This document shows, piece after piece, positions 1-8,300 of a DNA stretch of 12,500 nucleotides. The notes under the pieces were generated by a model. The model saw nothing but the letters and a program-made list of their open reading frames with translations. It was not told the DNA's origin and made no database searches. Position numbers and translations under genes: made by a program. The stretch covers positions 200,188 through 212,687 of the forward strand of contig KV908352.1 of NCBI GenBank assembly GCA_002005505.1. Reading direction: 5' to 3'. The DNA is from Botryococcus braunii. Taxonomy: Eukaryota; Chlorophyta; Trebouxiophyceae. Positions within the stretch are counted from its first letter, which is position 1, and each line of letters starts with the position of its first letter.

Positions 1-13
1 TGTGTGCACACGT

Positions 14-16
<3 letters not shown>

Positions 17-89
<73 letters not shown>
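17..89. repeat. (TG)n microsatellite
   Basis: An essentially pure TG dinucleotide run of about 36 units. It is entered through a short palindrome, CACACGTACGTGTG, at 7-20. It is one of three long CA/TG tracts in the window. No coding role is likely; it may lie in an intron or intergenic space upstream of the candidate exon at 311-657. Confidence 0.97.
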
Positions 90-91
<2 letters not shown>

Positions 92-310
92 ATCCTTTCG
101 TTTTTGGGCTGCCTCCCTTTCCCAATATTCAGATCTTAAGAACCACTGTTGCTTTGTGTTTGCAACTGTTCCTCTAGAGATCTGTTGAGTTCGTTTTGGT
201 TGCAACATCTTTTTAATGCTTTCGTGGTTAAGATGACGGCAAAGTCGGGATTTCCGCCCCTTAGCTTGGCCGTACCCTTTCCAGTTTTTTTTCCCCCCAA
301 GGGGTTCGCA

Positions 311-657
311 GGTCGTCTCCGTTAAGGGGAGGGGGGTTTCTTGGATGCAGCTTTAACATCGAACATGTTCGATGTGAGGTCGTGTCTACATCTAGCCAAG
401 TCGTCAGAGTCTGCTTCGCTGCCGTTGTGGGGGTCAGGGGAAAGCAAATAATTCAAACGGACGGAGCTGAATTGAGGCAACAAGCTAGGGAGGCAGTGCG
501 ATCATTTCCTCTAGAGGATCTGGAGAATATCAACCCTGAAAATTTCGTCCCCGGAAGCCCTGGAAGCTCAGCGTCTTCTCCCAGTGTGGGATCGCCGACA
601 ATCCGAGCTTTTTATCCACATGTTCCTGAAGGTCTCCACGACCGTTTCACTAGCTAG
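311..657 (+). CDS. possible terminal exon of an unrecognised protein
   Basis: A reading frame is open from 265 and stops with TAG at 655-657. It has no in-frame ATG, so it would have to be an internal-to-terminal exon. A good 3' splice site precedes it: a pyrimidine tract (about 275-298) followed by TTCGCAG ending at 310. The translated end looks protein-like, with an acidic helix (around REAVRSFPLEDLENINPE) followed by a Ser/Pro/Gly-rich low-complexity tail. I recognise no family. A 20-bp perfect palindrome (356-375) lies inside it, which is odd for coding DNA and lowers confidence. Upstream exons would be before position 1 or within 90-300. It could instead be a chance open frame of about 115 codons. 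Confidence 0.3.
356..375. repeat. 20-bp perfect palindrome
   Basis: ACATCGAACATGTTCGATGT equals its own reverse complement; the centre is at 365/366. It could be a dimeric protein-binding site or a product of the palindrome-forming process seen elsewhere in this window. Confidence 0.9.
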
Positions 658-748
658 GCCTGTGAACTTCTCGTTCCCCCCGCTCACCACATCCTTTCGT
701 TGCCTCTCTCATATCTTGGCCTTCAGAGGGCTTCGGTGTAAACGCTCA

Positions 749-781
749 TTATTTGAACGAATTCATGATTCGTTTAAATAA
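749..781. repeat. 14-bp-arm hairpin with 5-base loop
   Basis: The left arm 749-762 (TTATTTGAACGAAT) pairs with 768-781 (ATTCGTTTAAATAA) with one G-T wobble around the loop TCATG. It lies about 90 bases downstream of the stop of the candidate exon at 311-657, so it would be in that gene's 3' untranslated region if the gene is real. Confidence 0.85.
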
Positions 782-1788
782 GTCACTATGCTTGCTTGTA
801 ACGGAGGCCTCCAACGGAGCAGCCTCTTGCCGCTAGTTTACTCCTTTCATTGGAACAACTCTCCAAGTTGCTGGAATGAATCAGAGATCTCACGGCACGA
901 GCTGATGACAACCATGCAACACCTGTGCACACGTGACTCTGTTCACATCTCCCGGGTAAAGTGAATTTATTCAAAGCAGGAGAAAAGATCCCATTTATAA
1001 AAGCTTTTGTAAAATCATCGTTGTAAATGATCATGGGATAGGGTTCCCCATTCAAAAATTTGTTTAACGTCGACGTAGGGACGTCCCTACTTTTCAGAGG
1101 ATGTCTGTACATTATACTTCGGCTCTTTAAAGTCTCCTAACTCTCCTTTTGCTCTCTTCCTCGTTTAAAGCTAGAGTCCCTCCTCACCGGAAAAGAAACC
1201 ACTCGTGTCTGTGGTTTGCTTGTCCGCGACGTCCTCGATTGTGTTCGTCCGGGAAAGTGAGCACTAGCTCTTTTTCAGTGTTGTTTACAGGACTTTCTCA
1301 CAGATGACGTTTGGGCAGCACAGGTTCATGCATTCAGAGCAGCGCTGGGCAGCGATACATTACTGAACGTGAGCCGTAAATTGCAAAATGGGGCATGGAG
1401 GGTCAAAGTCATCCCGTGGTAAGTCTTGACGGACGTGTCAATGGGGTTAGGGCATGCACGTGGCTGGGGTCGGGTAGTTCCTTGATGATGCACGCCACAG
1501 AAACCAGTGGCACCATGAAATTTGAGAGGAATGGACGCTTTAATGTGTCCATCCTCTTGCACTTCTTGTCCACAATATTGCAATTGAATTGTAACAAGAA
1601 TATCGGGATGTAGACTTTCCGGATAATAGTTTACAGTCACTATAGGGAACAACAGAATGATTGAGGGAGCCCTTTCTCGGGCAAGCCAATTCTGCAGGAT
1701 CTCAGCTCTGCTGGGTGACAGAGATGCGGTAGATCATGTGACACTTTTCAGCTCGCGCTCATCTGACGTTGTGCCTCTTCCCCCCTTC
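782..1788. other. non-coding stretch, no supported gene
   Basis: Several short frames are open on both strands, but none has a credible start, splice sites and recognisable composition. Visible structure is limited to palindromes. A 20-bp palindrome with one T-G wobble is centred on AAAAGCTTTT at 994-1013. A 16-bp perfect palindrome, GTAGGGACGTCCCTAC, is at 1075-1090. An imperfect hairpin with arms TTCATT...AATGAA spans roughly 846-880. Confidence 0.6.
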
Positions 1789-1789
1789 C

Positions 1790-1885
<96 letters not shown>
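1790..1885. repeat. (CA)n microsatellite
   Basis: A CA dinucleotide run of about 48 units with a single CG interruption near 1859. It is preceded by a short C/T-rich stretch and followed by a G run (about 1916-1926). Frames reading through it are artefacts (His-Thr or Val-Cys repeats). Confidence 0.97.
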
Positions 1886-2336
1886 ACACTCGCGCACGCA
1901 CAGGGCACGACAGAAGGGGGGGGGGCGCTGGAGATGTTTGAAGTGGGGGCCATGTTCCCTTCAGTATTTCTCAGAAGGCAGGCTTTCGTGAGCGTCAGCA
2001 TCTGGAAGTTCTGAAAACGGTTGGAAACAAATGGAGGGGGCAATCTGGCATCACTGAGGGGGCAATGGAGTGTCTGAACGCGTCGCCCCCTGCTTTCTTA
2101 GTGCCTCTCGTTTCAATTCCCATGCCGCTGTAGGCTTGCATGCGCACAACAAACAAAACGAAAATGCCCATCCTCTTTTTCCGCTTAGTCTCATTGCAGC
2201 ATTTGAAAGGCCACAACATATAGCAAAAGGGGCCGGATGGAGGCAAAGAGGTGGATGCCATCTATCCCTCCACTGGATGGATAGTGGCAGAGCAAGAATG
2301 AAATTGGAGAATCCGTTTCGCTGATTGGCTTTCTGA
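1886..2336. other. upstream region of the TPR-RING gene; possible 5' exon
   Basis: No long coding exon is evident. One possible first exon is ATG GAG GCA AAG AG at 2237-2250 followed by a GTGGAT donor. Joined to the acceptor CCGGCAG ending at 2377, it would enter the TPR frame in phase (phase 2 plus one base) across a 127-base intron. This is one of several possibilities and rests only on phase and GT/AG borders. No convincing TATA box was seen. Confidence 0.25.
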
Positions 2337-5052
2337 CTGAGGGGGGGCGGTTTGAACCCAGATGACACCTCCGGCAGCACAGCGGGCGATGCAGTCGAAC
2401 AGTGTCAAGACGCAGAGACACTCAAGAAACATGGATCCAGTAACAGGAACGCTGGCACGTATACACAGGCGCTTGTCTTGTTCAATCGCGCAGACGCTCT
2501 TCAGCCAAATGATGCCGCCACTCTTCGAGAGCGGGGGGCGACGAAAAGGAGGCTTAAACTCCTTCAGGACGCACTTGCAGACCTTGAACGCGCAAACGCC
2601 CTCCAGCCAAACGATGCGTTCACTCTGTTCGAGCGCGGAGCCACACAATTTCTGCTTGGCAAGTACGACGACGCAATGGTGAGCCTGGACCAAGCAGATG
2701 CCATCAATCCCGGGGATGCCAAGACCCTGTCGTGGCGAGGAGCCACCAAGAGAATGCTGGGAAAGCAGTTGGAGGCGCTGGCAGATTTGGACCAGTCAGA
2801 TTCCCTAAACCCCGAATCCGCATTTACTCTGAGACAGCGGGGAGAAGTGAAAAGGACCCTCCGCAAGTGCACTGAAGCTCTGGCGGACTTCAACCTTGCC
2901 GATGCCATTGCTCCTGATAATTCGTTCACCCTGTCAAGGCGTGGAGCCACCAACAGAATGCTTGGCCAGCTCGACCAGGCGCTCGCCGATCTTGACAGGG
3001 CAGACGCTCTGAAACCCAATGACACATTCACTCTGGTGCAGCGAGGAGAAGTAAGGCGGAAGCTTGGGAAGTGCACCAAGGCACTGGCGGACTTCGAGCG
3101 CGCAAGGGCCATTCTGCCCAACGACACGTACATCCTGTCCCGGTGTGGAGCCATAAAGAGAGTGCTTAGAATGCACAAAGAGGCGCTCAAAGATTTGAAG
3201 CGGGCGGCAGACTTGCAGCCCAAGAGTGCATTCATTCTCAGGGAGCGCGGCGAAGTGCATAGGAGGCTTGGCAACTTCCAGGAAGCAGTGGAGGATTTCA
3301 GGCTGGCGCATTCCCTTGTGCCCAACGACGTGTTCACCCTATCACGGCTCGGAGCGACAAAGAAAGTTCTTGGCAAGCTCGTGGAGGCCCTAGCTGATCT
3401 GGACCAAGCCAACGTCTTGAGGCCCAAGTGCGCATTCGTCCTGAGGCAGCGCGGCCAAGTGAAGATGGAACTGGGCAGGTACAACGAGGCGCTGGAGGAT
3501 CTTAACCAGGCTGACGGCGTTGTGCCCAGTCATGCTGGTACCCTGCGAGCACGGGGAGCCACAAACATCATGATTGGCAAGCTCGAGGAGGCTCTGCCTG
3601 ACCTTGAATATGCAGACCTCCTGGAGCCCAACAACTCGTTCACCCTGAGCCACCGCGGGGAAGGAAAGAGATTGCTGGGCAAGCTCGCTGATGCCTTGAC
3701 GGACTTGAGTCGAGCCGGATGCATTGAGGCCAACAACGCCTTCATCCTGTCACGGTGTGGAGCCACAAAACGGGCACTGGCCAAGCACGAGGAGGCACTG
3801 GCCGATCTTGACCTCGCGAATTCTTTGGAGCCCAACAACGCCTTCACTCTAGGTCAGCGGGGAGAGGTGAAGAGGATGCTCGGCAAGCACGCAGACGCGC
3901 TGCGGGACTTTGACCGTGCAATTGCCATTGACCCCGACGACGCGTTCAGCCTCAGGGGGCGTGGAGCCGCGAGAAGAGCGCTCGCCTTGGAGAGCGAGGC
4001 GCTGGCGGACCTTGACCGTGCGTCCTCTCTGGAGCCCAACCAAGCACGCCTGCTGAGAGAGGGTCCGGCTGTACAAAAGATGCTTTGCATGCTCGGGGAG
4101 GCGCTCTCAGACTTAACCTGTGCGGACGCTCTGAAGCCCGATGATGCAGTCACCCTTGCAGAAAGAGGGGCCACCCAGGCAGTGCTTGACATGCACGAAC
4201 AGGCTCTGGCCGACCTGGAGCGTGCAAACGCCTTGGAGCCCAACAGTGCGTTCACTCTGAAACAGCGGGGGAGGGTAGAGGCGATCCTTGGAAAGCACGA
4301 AGAGTCCCTGGCGGACTTGGAGATCGCGGACGTCCTCGCTCCCAATGATGCATTCACCCTCACGTGGCGCGGAATTGCCAAGACAGCGCTTGGCAAGCAT
4401 GAGGAGGCGCTCGCTGATCTGGGCCGCGCTGTTGCCTTGGAACCCGACAACGCTTTCGCGCTCAAGCATTGCGGGAAAGTGAGAGCAATCCTCGGAATGC
4501 ATTGCGAGGCGCTGCACGACTTGGACCACGCGGACTTGCTCCAGCCCCACGACGCGGACATCCTCGGACAGCGAGGAGCGAGTAAGCTCCAGCTCGCAAA
4601 GTATGACGGCGCTCTGGCGGATCTGGACCACGCCGACAGATTAAACCCCGACTGCGCTCATACTCTGAGTCGGCGCGGTGCTGCAAGAGGGATGCTGTGC
4701 ATGTACCACGAAGCCATGGCGGACCTTGATCGTGCGAATGCCCTGGAGCCCGACAACGCCTACACTTTGACGACTCGGGGGCTACTGAAATGGAAGATGG
4801 GCCACTTCGAGATTGCAATGGCCGACGTGGAGCGAGCATTGCTTGTGAGTAGGTTGCGGAATCAAAGCGCAGACGGCAGTGCTTTAGCAGCCCGCGCAGC
4901 CGTGAAACTGGCCATGGGCGACATGGCGGGTGCACGGAAGGACGCGCTGCTGGCAATGATCGCCCCCAAGTCCTCCGAAGGCCACAGACCCACTCATATA
5001 GAGCTGTGCCACGAGGTTCTTGCACGCTTTCCATTGATCGTCCCCCGTCAAG
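2337..5052 (+). CDS. TPR-repeat protein, large exon of a TPR-RING gene
   Basis: This exon encodes a long TPR array, a superhelical protein-binding scaffold. The first canonical unit starts at 2412 and each unit is 102 bases. Units 1-23 run without a single indel to 4757. Unit 24 (4758 on) is followed by a short insertion, and unit 25 is weaker, giving about 25 units. The consensus matches TPR key positions: Leu4, Gly8, Gly15, Ala20, Leu24, Ala27, Pro32 (for example RGATKRMLGKHEEALADL then DRADALEPNN). Units alternate between two subtypes, RGATK-like and RGEVK-like. The frame is open back to a TGA at 2334-2336, and the first in-frame ATG is at about 2676, inside unit 3, so the start must lie in an upstream exon. 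The exon ends CAA G before the donor GTCAGT at 5053. Reading on past the donor gives a hydrophobic tail and a stop at 5121-5123, which looks like intron read-through. The likely role is a substrate- or partner-binding arm for the C-terminal RING; the target is unknown. Confidence 0.9.
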
Positions 5053-5436
5053 GTCAGTCTTCCTTACGTTCTCCCTGCTTTTCGTGTGCTTTTGTGTTCA
5101 TTCGGGTAGCTGGATGCATGTAGCTTGTTAAAATACAGAGGTATGTATGTATGTATGCGACTGGGTGTAAACAGCTGTCACTTACTAGTGTAATCAGGTA
5201 TACCTGTTTACGCTTACAAGTGATAATTATCTTGTGTCGATCCAGCCCACCCTGTACAGGATGGCCAGGTATAATCGGATGTATGCGTCTCTCTGCAGTG
5301 AAAACACAAGACGACAGTTTTACGCGGGAGCATCAAGGTTCGGTGTCTTCACGTACCACCTTTGTAACGGTCTGCATCATGGGTTAGAAGAAAAGTGAAA
5401 CATGTGAAACACGGGAAGCCTGTGCATGGGTTGCAG
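5053..5436 (+). other. intron of the TPR-RING gene
   Basis: The donor is CAAG|GTCAGT at 5052/5053 and the acceptor is GGTTGCAG| at 5436. The joined codon is G+GC (Gly), so frame is kept from the TPR exon into the RING exon. A second acceptor, CACCTGCAG ending at 5457, is also in phase and would shorten the protein by 7 residues (the join there gives Ala, G+CT). The intron contains a short (GTAT)n run at about 5142-5157 and an imperfect hairpin at 5178-5223 centred on the palindrome CAGGTATACCTG (5195-5206). Confidence 0.75.
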
Positions 5437-5639
5437 GCCCAAGGGTGGCACCTGCAGCTGATGCCAGTGGGGATCCGAACAGGCGGCCCCCGCCTTGCTC
5501 GGTGTGCTGGGTGGAGCCATGTGACACTATATTCCCCAGCTGTTGGCACGTGTGTGCTTGCCAGTCCTGTAGCGCGACACTGAAGGCCTGCCCTATCTGC
5601 ACGAAACCTGGCACGGCACGTCGAGTCTTCCAAGTCTAA
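5437..5639 (+). CDS. C-terminal RING-finger exon (C3HC4, MULAN/XIAP-like) of the TPR-RING gene
   Basis: The exon encodes a Pro/Ala-rich linker and then a compact RING ending in a TAA stop at 5637-5639. The metal ligands fit C-x2-C-x11-C-x-H-x3-C-x2-C-x6-C-x2-C, reading CSVC, then CWH, CQSC and CPIC. This is the spacing of the C-terminal RINGs of MULAN, XIAP/cIAP and related plant E3 ligases. RINGs of this class recruit an E2 enzyme and transfer ubiquitin, so the complete protein is inferred to be a TPR-RING E3 ubiquitin ligase, with the TPR array choosing the substrate. The usual Gly before the ligand His (PCGH) is Trp here (SCWH), a notable substitution. All eight ligands are present. The link to the TPR exon rests on phase-matched splice sites. 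Confidence 0.8.
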
Positions 5640-5705
5640 ATTGCAGTTGAGGCTGGGTTTGGTGTGTCGAGTTGCAATAGGTTTGTTCTAGTACGTAGTC
5701 AGGAA

Positions 5706-5793
5706 CATATAGGTGTGTGGAATTCTGCAGGTACGCGCTGCTTTAAAGAGCTTTAAAACAGCGCGTACCTGCAGAATTCCACACACCTATATG
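5706..5793. repeat. perfect 35-bp-arm inverted repeat (hairpin)
   Basis: The arm at 5706-5740 is the exact reverse complement of 5759-5793. After one C/A mismatch the pairing resumes (5742-5748 with 5751-5757), so almost the entire 88 bases fold back with a minimal AG centre. The arms contain EcoRI and PstI type hexamers. It starts 67 bases after the TPR-RING stop codon and before the AATAAA at 5897, so it is probably transcribed in that gene's 3' untranslated region and would give a long double-stranded stem. Confidence 0.97.
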
Positions 5794-5839
5794 AATGGGT
5801 TGGCCTCCTGCACTTTTACATCAAACGCTGCAGACATCG

Positions 5840-5873
5840 GCACTTGGCTGAGCAGTAGGGCGTTGCCAAGTGC
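5840..5873. repeat. 9-bp-arm inverted repeat
   Basis: GCACTTGGC at 5840-5848 pairs with GCCAAGTGC at 5865-5873 across a 16-base spacer. Weaker than its neighbours, but part of the same hairpin-rich interval. Confidence 0.6.
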
Positions 5874-5896
5874 TTGCCTTTTACGAGAGTGAGCCC

Positions 5897-5902
5897 AATA
5901 AA
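5897..5902 (+). terminator. candidate polyadenylation signal AATAAA
   Basis: A canonical AATAAA hexamer about 258 bases after the RING stop codon, in the sense orientation of the TPR-RING gene. It would place the long hairpin at 5706-5793 inside the mature transcript. A single hexamer can occur by chance. Confidence 0.4.
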
Positions 5903-6100
5903 TTTACTCCACCAGCGGAAGAAGGTGCCATCCAGCACTGTCTAGAGGCCTTCTACTCAGGTCTTCTGCTGGATACAAGGACACTTTGCAAGTGTTAAGC
6001 GTTAATGTATCACATCATTAGTTTTGCATCCATTCAAGGCTTTTCCGCTTAGGGGATGCAGTACAACCCAACTCGCCTTGGAGTCATGTGAAATGGTTGG

Positions 6101-6128
6101 GAGCGCACCCTTACGTGAGGGTGCGCTC
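6101..6128. repeat. 11-bp perfect hairpin
   Basis: GAGCGCACCCT (6101-6111) pairs exactly with AGGGTGCGCTC (6118-6128) around a 6-base loop. The GC-rich stem would be stable as RNA or as a cruciform. Confidence 0.85.
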
Positions 6129-6289
6129 GCAATTGCAATTGCTTCCAAGCTTGCAAGCAATGTTATAAACTTGTACTCATCGTTGAAGGGTGTATTTTGC
6201 ACCCCAGTAGTACAGCACATATACGTATATGCGGATAAGTTGGTGAATCGACTGCACACTGATATCGAATGGACACTATCTAGTCCCTG

Positions 6290-6394
6290 GGATGGCCATA
6301 TGATCTTGAACCACTAACTTAACATTCCCATTAGGGGCTTCTGTAGAAGGCTTTGTGAATGTTAATTTAGTGGTAAAAGATCATATGGGCATCC
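6290..6394. repeat. 38-bp-arm inverted repeat
   Basis: The arm 6290-6327 pairs with 6357-6394, with about 4 mismatches in 38. The 29-base centre holds a further small stem (GCTTCT GT AGAAGG). The outer ends read GGATG...CATCC. Fold-back (MITE-like) structure; no target-site duplication is obvious at the edges. Confidence 0.9.
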
Positions 6395-6542
6395 TCGCTA
6401 CAACGGTTTAGTGCTTTCAGAGTCGAAGTAATTAGATCAAGAGTGAAGCACATCTTAAGCACGAAGAGAGTGAGAAACTTTTGGATGCATGCTTTGAGTC
6501 AAAATACACTTACAGTCGGTCTTAACCTTCAATTCCTCCGTT

Positions 6543-6568
6543 TGTTGAAACGAGCGCTCGTTTCAACA
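6543..6568. repeat. 26-bp perfect palindrome
   Basis: The two halves TGTTGAAACGAGC and GCTCGTTTCAACA are exact reverse complements with no spacer. It could extrude as a cruciform or fold as an RNA stem. A perfect 26-bp palindrome is very unlikely by chance in 12.5 kb. Confidence 0.95.
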
Positions 6569-6674
6569 TCCTCAGGTATCTGTGGCTGTGGCTGCTGCTT
6601 CGATGCTGCTCTAGTCACCCCATCCAGCGTGCGGCGCATGCGCCTCGGGCACGTGTATAAGGTTCAATACATAT

Positions 6675-6834
6675 GATTCTTGAGGAGGTCTCATGAGGTT
6701 TGTTTTTCTTTAGATTTAAACTTTTGGGGTTCTTGAGGAAATCACATCGTGTTCGAAGTAAATTAAACTTAACAGGCTTTTTGGGTTCTTGAAGAGGTCT
6801 GATTGGGTCGAGATCTTGAGGAGATCTGATTGGA
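6675..6834. repeat. degenerate direct repeat around TTCTTGAGGAGGTCTGAT
   Basis: Four diverged copies of a block resembling GRTTCTTGAGGAGRTCTSAT begin at about 6675, 6728, 6784 and 6811, spaced 53, 56 and 27 bases apart. Copies 3 and 4 merge into the inverted repeat at 6796-6852. Confidence 0.65.
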
Positions 6835-6852
6835 TCTCGACCCAATCAGACC
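6796..6852. repeat. 20-bp perfect-arm inverted repeat
   Basis: The arm 6796-6815 (starts GGTCTGATTGGG) is the exact reverse complement of 6833-6852, across a 17-base spacer. The inner block ATTGGGTCGAGATCT also recurs as a direct copy at 6898-6912. Confidence 0.93.
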
Positions 6853-6855
6853 TAG

Positions 6856-6970
6856 CTAGGTGCGTTTGAGAGGTACCTGCTATGAGCACTTGATCTCATT
6901 GGGTCGAGATCTCAGTGTTGCAAACTAGACTAGACTAGGTGCTTTACAAAGTACCTGGTACGAGCGCTTG
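6856..6970. repeat. two-copy direct repeat (~37 bp, period 79)
   Basis: Copies at 6856-6892 and 6935-6970 share the frame CTAGGTGC..TTT....GTACCTG..A.GAGC.CTTG at roughly 75-80 percent identity with one single-base gap. This looks like an old segmental duplication within the repeat cluster. Confidence 0.65.
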
Positions 6971-7207
6971 CGAGAGTTCATGTCAAGTGGTTGGGGCTGT
7001 GATCATCCCAATGTACAGCCGGACCTAAATTACCAACAACGCCCCTTGCACAGTCAGTTAGCTAGCATCCCGTGGGAATGCCCTGCGTAACTTTGCTTGG
7101 CTCTCTTGAGCGCCTCCCTTCTTCGTGATCTTTCGATGACACATGGCACTTGATATTCAACATTTTTACATATTCGATGTCCAGACAGGCTGCTTTTAGC
7201 CAAGAAG

Positions 7208-7235
7208 ATGTGGTGGTCTCTAGAGACTACCACAT
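7208..7235. repeat. 28-bp palindrome with one wobble
   Basis: ATGTGGTGGTCTCT is followed by AGAGACTACCACAT. The halves pair at every position except one G-T wobble, with no loop. Centre TCTAGA at 7219-7224. Confidence 0.9.
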
Positions 7236-7681
7236 TCAGAGCTCCTGTGAATAAAGGCCTTCATTATTATAAGCAAAAATGGTAAGGGCGTCGTGGCTTC
7301 TAGCACTAGGCATATTGAACATGGCTGATATCCACATGAGCTTGAGTCAGGCTCATGGTCTTTACATATAACACCCGAAGTCGAAGTGTTTGCAAAGAAG
7401 ATGCACAGGTGTGCATCTAGACCCGACGACATGCGTCAAGGGCATGCCAGAATCTCCGTACAAAAAACGTTTTGCAAACAGCAACCCCGAGGTTCAAGCT
7501 TGCAGCGACACCTTGGACCTATATACTGTGGCATATGTATACGTATATGCGAGGAGCAAATTCTGCACTTCTGCATTTTCTGCAAGGGGCCAATCCTGTC
7601 CAGTTGTAATTGGTCACCAATGAATGTGGAAGAGCTGATGAACTTTATTGAATGTATCGCATGTACACAAGTAAAAGAGGC

Positions 7682-7713
7682 GCTTCAAAGCAAACAGAGG
7701 GGTGCTTTGAAGC
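7682..7713. repeat. 11-bp perfect inverted repeat
   Basis: GCTTCAAAGCA (7682-7692) pairs with TGCTTTGAAGC (7703-7713) across a 10-base spacer. Confidence 0.85.
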
Positions 7714-7878
7714 AAATAAAGAACGTTTCAGACGGGCCTTTATGGGCAGATGGAGGCCGATGGGTCTGAGCAGAAGATTAGATCATGAAAGTCTAATCCT
7801 GTCGCCAGGTATTCGGACGACTTAACGTTCAAACCTGACCCACTCACCGTCCTCAATTGCAATTGTCGATTGTCCTCA

Positions 7879-7902
7879 ACTTCTGGTTATATAACCAGAA
7901 GT
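7879..7902. repeat. 24-bp perfect palindrome
   Basis: ACTTCTGGTTAT is followed directly by ATAACCAGAAGT, its exact reverse complement. The TTATATAA core also makes an AT-rich melting centre typical of cruciform-prone sequence. A CAATTGCAATTG palindrome lies just upstream (about 7855-7866). Confidence 0.93.
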
Positions 7903-8300
7903 GTTCTCCTCAGTCCGCAAGGTTGTCAATTGACTAGCAAGTGCGACGCTTGGACATGAGGAGGCGCACTCATCCCGTCAGCCACCGGGATCTCTAAAAT
8001 GTGGCCTCAGATTTACTGTCCGTCACATCAATCAGGACAAAAGAATGATTGCGACCTTTCAAGTTGAGCAACATCAACCAATGGAAAAGGTACACATTCT
8101 CATCGGGGAACAAGTATCAGATGTACGTGATCCGCATTCCAAAATCGACGTTCACGTCACAACATAGTTGCGAATGCGATTCTTTCTAGCATACTGGGTT
8201 ATACCCAACCTAGACTGTTGTGATTTAAATAGCAAATGGTTGCAGTTATTGCGAGGGGTCTCGTTGCTAAATTATTTACCAAGGCGTCATTTCTTCTCAC

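Larger units (their letters stand above)
5903..8300. other. gene-poor interval rich in palindromes
   Basis: I find no supported gene. Open frames here (for example 6024-6317 + and 7386-7769 +) run through the inverted repeats, lack recognisable domains and are likely chance. The strongest inverted and direct repeats are listed separately. Smaller ones are CATATACGTATATG (6218-6231, 14-bp palindrome), AGATGCAC/GTGCATCT (7399-7418), GATTAGA/TCTAATC (7776-7798) and an imperfect AAGCTT-centred hairpin near 6140-6161. A 14-base block, TATACGTATATGCG, occurs both near 6220 and near 7539. Confidence 0.6.

Noticed and set aside
786..1112. - strand frame of 108 codons
   Set aside because: Runs through two palindromes, composition is not protein-like overall, and no splice or start support.
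1657..2043. Open frames on both strands encoding His-Thr or Val-Cys runs
   Set aside because: They arise from reading through the (CA)n microsatellite; the same applies to frames around 10991-11235.
2564..3484. Long - strand open frame (about 306 codons) opposite the TPR exon
   Set aside because: A shadow of the TPR coding strand: its peptide repeats with the same 34-residue period and has no recognisable domain.
5053..5123. Alternative C-terminus of the TPR protein by reading through to the stop at 5121-5123
   Set aside because: The tail is Cys/Phe-rich and unlike the repeats, while the GTCAGT donor and phase-matched RING exon give a better model; intron retention remains possible.
6024..6317. 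+ strand frame of 97 codons with an ATG
   Set aside because: Overlaps the hairpins at 6101-6128, 6218-6231 and 6290-6327, which dictate parts of its sequence; no domain recognised.
6675..6970. CRISPR-like or regulatory repeat array
   Set aside because: Copies are diverged, spacing is irregular (53, 56, 27), and the context is eukaryotic.
7386..7769. + strand frame of 127 codons with several CxxC pairs
   Set aside because: Cys spacing fits no zinc finger I know, and the frame spans inverted repeats; judged chance.
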